The notes below the pieces were generated by a model, which saw only the letters and a program-made list of their open reading frames with translations, searched no databases and had not been told where the DNA came from. From NCBI RefSeq assembly GCF_019059575.1, contig NW_024883051.1, positions 62,001 through 126,000 on the forward strand: a stretch of DNA of 64,000 nucleotides. Reading direction: 5' to 3'. Numbering within the stretch: the stretch's first letter is position 1; every line of letters begins with the position of its first letter. The stretch comes from Amphibalanus amphitrite (taxonomy: Eukaryota; Arthropoda; Thecostraca; Balanomorpha; Balanidae). Shown piece after piece: positions 57,101 to 64,000 of the stretch. The position numbers were made by a program, and so were the translations under genes.

Positions 57101-57206
57101 TATCCCTCAGTTGCACACTGGGTGAGCCCGATTTGCGGCCATGGCACACCAGCATTGACGGAGACACGCTTCGGATAAACGCTCGTGGCATCGTGTCGTT
57201 CACAGC
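53947..57206 (-). CDS. GLCCI1/FAM117: FAM117/GLCCI1-family protein, last seven coding exons (374 residues)
   Basis: Seven exons join with matching phases into one 1125-base reading frame ending in TGA; all six introns are GT-AG and 247-470 bp long. The family signatures appear in order: RRALSLDAIYLLGQWPRE (vertebrate RRTSSLDTI...GQWPRD), DKATQTPDEW across a splice, a coiled segment KKLIRQRLQRNTKEL (vertebrate KLRQQLQRSK), RRSVNTQTPLDDQ, then ARAPPDGCERVCLKTVE (vertebrate REPPEGCERVKVFEE) and FELKPSLGSAFTRP near the end. The function of this family is poorly known; vertebrate GLCCI1 was found as a glucocorticoid-induced transcript. No membrane segment or enzyme motif is seen. The protein ends soon after the SAF motif, whereas the vertebrate proteins continue. 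The start codon and first exon(s) are not located; they should lie between 57,206 and 60,212. The family assignment is firm; which vertebrate paralogue it is closest to is not. Confidence 0.9.
54366..54501 (-). CDS. GLCCI1/FAM117: FAM117-like exon 6
   Basis: The acceptor is CTCCTTTCTCGACAG; the donor is GGTCAG|GTGAGG. It encodes the best conserved C-terminal block, FLARAPPDGCERVCLKTVE. Confidence 0.92.
54804..54942 (-). CDS. GLCCI1/FAM117: FAM117-like exon 5
   Basis: The acceptor is CGTTCCACCGCCAG; the donor is GGCAG|GTACGG. It encodes DELLLRSRRSVNTQTPLDDQ and SPTFSGDMEALG, matching the TQTP-containing serine-rich block of the family. Confidence 0.9.
55413..55656 (-). CDS. GLCCI1/FAM117: FAM117-like exon 4
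   Basis: The acceptor is CTGTCCACCACAG; the donor is AGTCAG|GTGAGA. It continues the helix (RLQRNTKELSSARG), then a Pro/Ser-rich part, then a second helical piece GLNQEIERLVQQRVLAFSQ. Confidence 0.9.
56008..56135 (-). CDS. GLCCI1/FAM117: FAM117-like exon 3
   Basis: The acceptor is TGCCGCTGACAG; the donor is CAGAG|GTGGGC. It encodes TPDEWVPLRSHTSPLAWGSG and ends in the basic LEKKLIRQ, start of the predicted coiled segment. Confidence 0.9.
56462..56625 (-). CDS. GLCCI1/FAM117: FAM117-like exon 2
   Basis: The acceptor is CGTCGCTCTGCAG; the donor is ACGCAG|GTGATC. It carries the family hallmark SLDAIYLLGQWPRE and ends exactly in DKATQ, which joins TPDEW of the next exon. Confidence 0.92.
56975..57154 (-). 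repeat. 90-bp tandem duplication spanning an exon end and its splice donor
   Basis: The segment with RDSGQQTERPGDLSG plus GTACGTACAG recurs 90 bp downstream (in gene direction) as RDSGQETEGPGDSGG plus GTACGCAGGG. The frame stays open through both copies. The second copy lies in the intron when the first donor is used. Confidence 0.85.
57065..57206 (-). CDS. GLCCI1/FAM117: FAM117-like exon 1 of those visible
   Basis: The acceptor is GTTTGTCTTTTCAG; the exon begins GCTGTGAACGAC in phase 0 (AVNDTMPRAF) and ends DLS plus one base before GTACGT. A 90-bp tandem duplication places a second, similar donor (GGGCG|GTACGC, exon end 56975) downstream in the same phase, so a 30-residue longer form is possible. 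Confidence 0.8.
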
Positions 57207-57532
57207 CTGAAAAGACAAACAGTGGTGTGTATGAAACTGCCCACAAACTAAAACTAAAAGGATGGCTGCATTGAACAGCATTCTTATGTACTTTTGCATC
57301 AAAAAGGTATGTAGGAATAGGATCAGGATGAGGCATTTTCCAGAGAGCTATGGTAAAATTCCTACTTCCTAATAACCTTATTTAAGAATGTGTTAGAATA
57401 AAACAGTTTTAGCTCAGCAATATTATGTTTGTACCATTTTGGAACTTAAAGTCTGCTGTAAATAATAAAAACTAGAAATGCATGGGTATATAATATACCA
57501 GCATTCAAGTAGGTGTTAATACATGATCTTAA

Positions 57533-58003
57533 AGGGACCCTCCCACCTTCAAAAAAGTTAATGAATTGGCATGAAAGTGATGTCGCTCGGTTCAGAAAGA
57601 GCAAAAACGAATATCTACCAAATTTCATCGAAAAATATTCACCGGTTTTCAAGATATTAGCCTTTTACTTTTGTTTACTTTTTGGGATTTCCGCTGTTCC
57701 TAGCGACTTTATTTGAAAGTGCGGCATTTGTTGCGCGCAAAGCAGCATACCTTTACCACCGCGTGCTACAAAACGTTTTAGTCAAACATTTAACGGACGT
57801 TCGAAAGCCTGATGACGTCATCAGACTCCCGTAATGGTTAAGAGATAGGGACCACGCTGGTCCCACCCTGCAAGTAAAGGGAAGAAATTTCTTGAACACC
57901 ATAAAGCTGCGGGGGTTGCGACCAGGATAAATGGTGGTTTCTGAGCCTGGCCGCAAACTTGGCTATCTCAACTCAAAACTAATGTTAAGGTGGGAGGGTC
58001 CCT
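57533..58003. mobile_element. 471-bp TTAA MITE
   Basis: Ends are AGGGACCCTCCCACCTT and its exact reverse complement, flanked by TTAA on both sides (57529-57532 and 58004-58007). TTAA targets occur with piggyBac and Kolobok elements; the AGGG terminus differs from the CCC ends of the other TTAA elements here, so this is a separate family. It lies in the 5' part of the FAM117-like locus. Confidence 0.85.
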
Positions 58004-58230
58004 TTAATACTAGCAAACTGCAAATATCCCAAAATAACTCATGCACCCAGTGGCCAGCAGTCAGCACCCTAGAGCAGCTCATAATATTCCTGGTGTCACA
58101 CAATTGGACTTGGTTTTAGCAGCAAAGGCATAGACTGCTACTGGTCATAATTACCTACAAATACACAGCAAAGCAAATAACAAATGGAGATGGATTAGTG
58201 GCTGATTCTCAATATGAGTTCCATTTAAAC

Positions 58231-58600
58231 GCCGGTCCCATAGCTCAGTTGGTATGGTAGAGCATTGGACTCTGCGTGGCGAGAGCATGCACTCCCGGTT
58301 ATAACAGTCCAGGTTTGAAGCACAACAGGCGCTTGACATTGCCCTCCTGTCCTGACAGGTATGGTTGCAGTCGGTGGCAGGCCATAGCCAGGCAAAGTCA
58401 GTGACGGGACTCAGGACTGGCCGTGCGCGGCTGTGAGCGCACGTTTAACTTTGGACTCTAAATTCTGTCATAGAACTGGAATTCCGCAATTGGAGGGTAG
58501 AGGGCAGGGCCACCGCAACAAGCTTCGCTTAGCCGTGGCTCTGTCCTTGTGAATCCCTCCTATCAAAAGGTTTGGACTAAATTTATTTTAAAAAAAAATT
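58231..58600 (+). mobile_element. tRNA-derived SINE
   Basis: The head GCCGGTCCCATAGCTCAGTT has a box A (TAGCTCAGTTGG, 58241) and there is a box B-like AGGTTTGAAG at 58311, about 70 bp later. A unique body of about 230 bp follows and it ends in an A-rich tail near 58590. Spacing and body argue for a SINE rather than a working tRNA gene. Pol III transcription from the head is expected of the class. Confidence 0.7.
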
Positions 58601-60211
58601 GAAAACAGTGCATTTACTTGTTCATGCATAAATGAGCTTTTTAAGCTTAGCGAAGGACAAAAACATTTATCAGGAAACGACGACACGCTATGCAAAGCTA
58701 ACCTTACTTCCGATTTTCCGAAAATAGGTAAGAAACGGGCCTAAATCAAAATATGAATCGAGGTAGGGGCGACAACAGCCCCACGTCAAGCGTAAGAGAA
58801 GGTCAAAAACTGCTTTATTTATGGAATGTAAACAAAGGCACGCATACAGCTGATGAATGACAACCGTTTGGCTATTTAACCAAAACCACTGTAAAAAGTT
58901 ATTCTCAGCAACAAGCTCTTCATATTTGGTACCAAGCACATTAATACAAAAGTTTGATATCTGTTCTATCGATTAGCTGACTATTTAATAATAAAAAACA
59001 ATCATTTTTCAAAGTTGTGTTCAATCTTACGAATCTTACAAAGGCTATCAGCTGAGCAGCACTTTCGATCACAGCCGTGGCAAAGGAATGGGTAATTCTT
59101 TACTTGGAACTGTGTTCAGTAGCTGATGCCTTCGTAAGTGAGCACAAGCGAAAAAGGCTTTGAGTAATTGCTTAACGTCATCAAACTTTATAATATCCTT
59201 TTGCAAGCAGCAATCTGAACACATATTTTGCCGTGTGTACTTACGAGCAACTTACGAGCGCACGGTCTTACGAGCACCTTACGAGTAGTAGTTGTACTCG
59301 TTGTACCACGTTGTACTGTGAATTTTGGACCATTAGACATTGGGACAAAAGCAAAATCCAACGGCCTTGCAACGGCCAACACAAACAGGTTGGTGACCTG
59401 ACCCAAAGGTCTTACCAAGTAGATCTGCAAGAGGCAAGGGAGCAGGATGCTCATAGGATGCTGCCTCTCTCCGTAGTCTTCTTGATGTGCTTGTCGTCTT
59501 TGTTCTTGAATATGTTAACATTTTTGTTAACTTTTGTTAGCTTTTTGTTAACATTAACAAAAAGCTTATGAATTTGCCCCTTGGAACCAGAAATCATGAA
59601 CTGTGTCATCGAGTCCAATTACTTACTTGTCCTATGCTTCTGGCTAAAAGACAGCTCATGTTTCACCGTCGCATCAATCAAAGCAGTAATGTAATGGTAT
59701 TGTCCAGTGTATTAGAAATAGTGTAATAGGCCGTAATGGATTATCTGCGAAAGCTAGCCTCGCAATTCGGAGACGCTACCTACGACCTACTAGGCTTGGA
59801 TTTCAGCGTCATAACTCCAATTGACTTACAAAACATATTTATGTCGAACATTGAGCGTATAGTCAATGAACGCATGATGAGGCGGGACCAAGGCGGGACC
59901 ACCTAGATCTTATGACCCAGATGTCTGACTTAATGGGTAAAACGTAGCTGTGCTATGTCTGCATGCTCATGTGTTGTGTTGGTGTGTATTGTTATGTGTT
60001 GAAGTGTTTGCGTATATTGCTATGCGAGACAGTTAACAGTTCTGATAAAATAGACCGTTCTGGTTTTTAACAACACCTTACACCCAATATCACAAATCAC
60101 GATAGGCCGCTGGCCAGCTAGAGTTGTCCGAGCAGAATGTGCGCCGGCCGGTGTGACTACACAGGGCCCGAGCGGGTGACGATCGCAGGCTCCTCTCCCG
60201 TGACTGGATGA
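58601..60211. other. No gene seen; between the USP2-like and FAM117-like genes
   Basis: AT-richer DNA with short repeats of CTTACGAGC (59243-59288) and GTTAAC (59510-59560). It should hold the 3' untranslated region of the USP2-like gene and perhaps the first exon of the FAM117-like gene, but neither can be delimited. Confidence 0.4.
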
Positions 60212-61438
60212 CTAGACGTGGGTCGAGCCGGAGCGGTGTTTCGAGCCGGCCAGCTCAAAGAACAGCACGTATGCCTTTCCGCTGTTGACGTTTCTCTGAT
60301 CCATCACGTGGACCCGCGAGTCGTTGTACTCGTACCACTCTGCCGTGTACGGGTGTCGGCAGTAAGCGGTGTAATGTCCTGAGAGCAGCGTGCCAGAGTG
60401 GTTCGCCACGCCGTATAGGCTGTACCGGCAGGGCGTCTGTCCGGCCGAGTAGGGCGACAGGTCCAGACCGTTCATCGAAAAGTCGACAGTGGTGTTCAGC
60501 TTTCCGCCGAACCTCTCCTGATGCGAGAACCGCTTCAGGTGCACCACGAGGATGCGCGGGAACTTCTGGATCGAGAGGCTCCTGGTGCACTTTTGGCGCT
60601 TCTGGCACTTTGAGCAGGTCGGTTTTTCGTCGCCATCGAGCACCTCCTCTTTGGTGAACAGGTCAAAACAGGCCTGTAGGCGCACCTGGCCACTTCGTGA
60701 CGGGATTGGCAGACTCAGATCCCAGAACGGGTCGAAGGTAACCGATTCGTGGCCACATGCCGTGCACCGCAGGGTAGCCTTGAGCTGGCCCACGAACAGG
60801 TCAACAAACTTGGAGTTTTCCAGGCGCAAGAAACGTTTCCAGGCCTCCATTGACTTTTGACTGGCGTTCATTGAGTCGTCGATGTCGGTCGTGATCGGCT
60901 TTGGCCGGCTCGTCACCCGGTTCACGTCCTCGTGAAGTCCCTCCAGCAGATATTTGAGGAATTCCTGCGCGTCCTGCTGCTGGGAGCCCATGAAGCGCGG
61001 CGCGAGCCGTTGGATCATCGACTTGAGTGGTGCGGTGGTGAGCACCCGCTCCGTTTCGCCCGAGGATGTCCACATGTCGCGTATCAGAGCGCAGAATGTG
61101 TTCATGAGGGACCCCTTCGTAGCGGCGGCAGGCATGCTGGCATCTGAGGAGCGTCCATCGCGCAGGATGTAATCGTGGAGAGCGCGTGTGTTGCTCAGGC
61201 ACTGGACGACTGTGTTCAGGAAGCAGGTGTTGCCCGTGTTCCTGAGGCCGGTGAGACCGAGCGGTCTGCCGTCAGATTGACTGCCAGTCCCGCCGCCGTC
61301 TTCGCTGGGGTTGCCGGGCAGTGAGCGGTGAGACACAACGTACATTGTGGCGTTCTGGTAACACGAGTTACCGTAATTGGGAAGTCCGGTGTAGAGCGGA
61401 TCGTTGCCGTGTTTGTCGGGGTCTGCGGCTGTGGTCAG
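60212..61438 (-). CDS. USP2: USP2-type ubiquitin carboxyl-terminal hydrolase, catalytic exon
   Basis: This exon encodes a whole USP (peptidase C19) domain, a cysteine protease that removes ubiquitin from proteins. Order of motifs: Cys box GLRNTGNTCFLNTVVQCLSN (Cys codon 61223-61225), QQQDAQEFL, the CxxC pairs CTAC and CSKC that bind zinc in USP2, DPFWDLSLPIP, EEVLDGDEKPTC, HLKRFS, His box GHYTAYC (His codon 60374-60376), and YNDSRV with the third catalytic residue Asn 17 residues on. Cys-to-His distance (283) is almost that of human USP2 (281), and EEVLDGDEKPTC and DPFWDLSLPI are USP2 hallmarks. The domain is uninterrupted and ends at TAG soon after LFFELAG. The 5' limit is uncertain: candidate acceptors end just before 61438, 61428 or 61422. 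A second Cys-box-like motif lies 46 residues upstream of the true one. N-terminal exons lie beyond the LINE, probably outside the window. Confidence 0.92.
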   Translation of the reverse strand: MTTAADPDKHGNDPLYTGLPNYGNSCYQNATMYVVSHRSLPGNPSEDGGGTGSQSDGRPLGLTGLRNTGNTCFLNTVVQCLSNTRALHDYILRDGRSSDASMPAAATKGSLMNTFCALIRDMWTSSGETERVLTTAPLKSMIQRLAPRFMGSQQQDAQEFLKYLLEGLHEDVNRVTSRPKPITTDIDDSMNASQKSMEAWKRFLRLENSKFVDLFVGQLKATLRCTACGHESVTFDPFWDLSLPIPSRSGQVRLQACFDLFTKEEVLDGDEKPTCSKCQKRQKCTRSLSIQKFPRILVVHLKRFSHQERFGGKLNTTVDFSMNGLDLSPYSAGQTPCRYSLYGVANHSGTLLSGHYTAYCRHPYTAEWYEYNDSRVHVMDQRNVNSGKAYVLFFELAGSKHRSGSTHV

Positions 61439-61444
61439 CTGTAG

Positions 61445-64000
61445 CTCGCGAGCCGTCAGGAGCTCCCCCTTCAGCCTCAAGACGACACCACCGAGTGCTG
61501 TGCCATCCGTGTCATCTTGAGCACAGCAAGACAACACTCCAGACACCTCGACATCTACAATGTGTACCGCCCGCCCATCCGAACATCCGCCCAGGACGAG
61601 CGGGTCGACTTCTTCAGCCTGGATGCATTCCCGAGCAATGATGCCACTATCATCACGGGAGATCTCAACAGCCACCACCCTGTCTGGGATGTTTCTTGTT
61701 CAAACCGGACAGGGTCGGTGACTCCATCTATGAGTGGACGGCCCGCCACGACTGGCAGGTGCTCAACTCCGGGACCCCCACACGGGCCGGCTACGGGGAG
61801 GACGCCCGCCTCTCAGCTCCTGACGTCACTCTGGCGCACAGTGACCTGGCCCGGCGCTGCACGTGGGAGGTCGGCACCGATCTGGGGAGCGACCACCTCC
61901 CGCAGCTGGTCGCGGTCACCACCTCGGGACACCGGCCTCGTCGCATCAGGAAGACGCGCTGGGCCTTCCATAAAGCCGATTGGACGGCTTTCACGGCCCG
62001 CTGCGAGGAGACGATGGCTGACCTGACGCTGGGAGAGACCTCGGTGGAGAGACTCGCCGCGCGTTTCAACGATGCTATCATCGAGGCGAGCGTGCGGTGC
62101 GTTCCCCGGGGCGCCCGGGCGGACCCCAAGCCGTGGGCGCTCGACCCGGAGCTGGTGCGTGCGGTGGAGGAACGGAAAGCGGCAAGAGCAGCCGTCCAAG
62201 AGGACCCGTCCCCGGAAAACCAGACGCGCTGGAAAGAGAAGAAGAGGCACGCTGCAGATGTCGAGGCTGACGCCAGGCGCCGCGCGTTCCAGGACTTCGC
62301 GTCTACCGAATTGAACCGCCGCGCGGCCTTGGGCCGCGTCACAAAGATCCTGCGCAAGATGGAGGGTGCGGTGACGGACACCTGCCCCGGCCAGGCCATC
62401 AACGGGGACCGCGGCCAACTCGTCGCGGAGGACCGGGCCAAGGCCGAGGCGTTTGTCCGCACCTACGCAAACGTCAGCAGCCACACCCGTCACAGGAGGC
62501 GTGATCGATCAGTGAAGGCTGATCTGAGGGTGGTGAAGACGCGCCCCTGCTCATGTGCTGGACAGCGCGATGGTGCCTGCCAGCCCTTCTCCAGACAAGA
62601 GATGAGGACCCAGCTGAGCAAGCTGAAAATGAAGAAGGCTCCCGGCGCTGACGATGTATGTGCGGAACACCTCAAGCACCTCGGGCCGGTGGCCCAGGCC
62701 GCGCTACTGCACGTCATCAACAAGTCGTGGAGCTCCGCTGAAGTCCCCTCGGTATGGAGGAGAGCAATCATCATACCGATCCCTAAGGCCGGGAAGGACC
62801 CTCAAGAGGTCACTAGCTACCGTCCGATATCGCTCACCAGCCACGTCGCCAAGCTGATGGAGCGGATGGTGGCAGCTAGGCTCACGCACCTACTGGAGCG
62901 AGACAACATTATCCCCGCAGAGCAGGTCGGTTTTCGCCGCGGCCGCTCTGCAGAGGAGAACCTGGGACGACTCATACAAGAAGTCCAGGACGGGTGGAAC
63001 CGGCCGCCACCGAAGGGACGCCCGTCTGACGGCAAGACCGCCGCCAGGTTCGTGTTGACGGCCTATGACTTCTCCCGCGCCTACGATGTAATTGACCATC
63101 AAATGCTGCGACTGAAGATGTCCCATCACCTTCCACGGTGCCTTGTCACGTGGATTCACCACTTCCTCCGAGACCGACGCGCCTGCGCGGAGGTCAATGG
63201 GTCACGGAGCCGGAACCGCCCATTCCGAGCTGGCCTGCCGCAGGGGTCCGTCCTCGCACCGACCCTGTTCACGCTGTGGTCGGCGGACCTCGTGGCGGCG
63301 CTGAAGCGGATCCCGGGCACCTCTGTCTTCCTGTACGCCGATGACACCGCAACACTGTGTTCCGGCGGTACGATAGCGGAAGCCAGGGACCGGGCTCAAC
63401 AAGCGGCGGATGCCATAGCGAAATGGGCCCGCGACTGGAAGATGCGGCTGGCAGGAAGCAAGACGCAAGTTTTAGCCCTGTCGCAGCACTACGTCGACGC
63501 CCGGGACCAGTACATCCACGTAGACGGGGCACGAGTGGACGCTGGGAGACACCTTCACCTTCTCGGTGTAACCCTGGACCGGCAACTTCACATGGGCGAG
63601 CACTGCGCGCGCGTCCGGAAGAAGACCAAGCCGAGGATCGCACAGCTCCGTAAGATGACCGGGCGTTCCTGGGGTCTGCGGGAGCCACAGCTGCGAGTAG
63701 TAGCCAACGGCTACATCCGCGGTGCCCTGGAATACGCGGCGGCTGCATGGCTCCCTGCGGCGTCCGAGTCCCACGTAGAGCTACTGGAGATTGAGATGCG
63801 CGCCGCAGCCCGCGTTATCACCGGGTGCCCCGTGAGCACGCCGAGGGACCCGCTCCTCGCGGAAGCCGGTCTGGTTCCCGTGAGAGCACGCCGGGACCTG
63901 CTCGCTGCCAGACTGAGCTGTCTGGCAGCCTCACAAAGAAGCGGCGACCCACTGCGCGCGGTGGCCGAAGCAACGGCCCCACGGCGGCTCCGCACCACCA
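61445..64000 (+). mobile_element. Non-LTR retrotransposon (LINE), Jockey/I group, 5'-truncated and cut by the window edge
   Basis: The plus strand codes for an apurinic-type endonuclease and a reverse transcriptase. Endonuclease marks: DDTTECCAIRV, LDIYNVYRPP, GDLNSHHPVWD, then LNSGTPTRAG, SAPDVTLAHSDL and GSDHLPQL. RT marks: KKAPGADDV (about 62,640), TSYRPISLTSHVAKLMER, EQVGFRRGRS, YDFSRAYDVIDHQML, GLPQGSVLAPTLF and FLYADDTA (63328-63351), followed by a thumb-like LLGVTLDRQL. The first part is in one frame and the rest, from about 61,730 to the edge, in another, so one frameshift lies near 61,700. From there 756 codons are open. The copy is old enough to carry that shift but otherwise well preserved. 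The 5' end is truncated near the USP2 exon; the 3' end is not in the window. Confidence 0.88.
61732..64000 (+). CDS. LINE reverse transcriptase reading frame (partial)
   Basis: Open for 756 codons to the window edge. It begins inside the endonuclease domain (IYEWTARHDWQVLNSGTPTR) and includes the full palm and fingers of the RT with the YADD active site at 63334-63345. The protein copies LINE RNA into DNA at a nicked target. Because the frame lacks its own start and the endonuclease N-terminus is in another frame, this copy is unlikely to be active. Confidence 0.85.

Noticed and set aside
58231-58320. Functional tRNA gene
   Set aside because: Box A to box B distance is long, the acceptor stem does not close and a SINE body with an A tail follows.
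61445-61678. N-terminal extension of the USP2-like frame
   Set aside because: It overlaps the endonuclease coding of the LINE on the other strand, which carries clear family motifs; the minus-strand reading is by chance.
62072-63998. Assorted open frames on both strands across 62-64 kb
   Set aside because: They are shadows of the continuous LINE reverse-transcriptase frame.

Overview
The window looks like a piece of an arthropod chromosome, possibly crustacean. This is inferred from the gene content, short GT-AG introns inside one gene, very long gene-poor stretches and the transposon mix; the species cannot be fixed from sequence alone. Three host genes can be supported, all on the minus strand: the last coding exon of a two-finger C2H2 zinc-finger protein (11344-12838), the last seven coding exons of a FAM117/GLCCI1-family gene (53947-57206), and the catalytic-domain exon of a USP2-type ubiquitin protease (60212 to about 61438). 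A LINE (non-LTR retrotransposon) with endonuclease and reverse transcriptase reading runs on the plus strand from about 61445 off the right edge, antisense to and abutting the USP2 exon.

Layout: 1-525 is the right end of a TTAA-flanked (piggyBac-like) element. 650-1191 is a degenerate array of CACGTG-rich units. 3381-4143 is a GC-rich island with a short tandem repeat. 5374-9269 is a nest of transposons: a TTAA element containing a TA-flanked element, which holds a foldback with a tRNA-like core and probably a second TTAA element. 11344-12838 is the zinc-finger exon. 12.9-53.9 kb holds no gene I can support. It carries a 381-bp inverted-repeat element, a 604-bp mariner-type foldback, a 35-bp minisatellite, a 2.36-kb hAT-type element packed with tandem repeats, two more TTAA elements, a 300-bp pyrimidine microsatellite, and about twenty orphan GC-rich islands. 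53.9-61.4 kb is the compact two-gene segment, with a TTAA MITE and a tRNA-derived SINE between the genes.

The most unusual observations are these. (1) In the TTAA family, each copy has a G-run/C-run hairpin just inside both ends, and the left and right hairpins of one copy match each other better than they match other copies. (2) A foldback element carries the same transposase C-terminal remnant in both arms. (3) A 90-bp tandem duplication in the FAM117-like gene copies a splice donor in frame. (4) A second cysteine box lies 46 residues before the true one in the USP2-like gene. (5) GAAAGTGAAA-type (IRF-like) motifs recur inside orphan GC islands. (6) The TTAA elements carry dense AGGTCA nuclear-receptor half-sites.

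The genes show no operon-like functional link. The USP2 and FAM117 genes are head-to-tail neighbours, and the zinc-finger gene lies 41 kb further on, so much of the middle may be its 5' introns or plain intergenic DNA.
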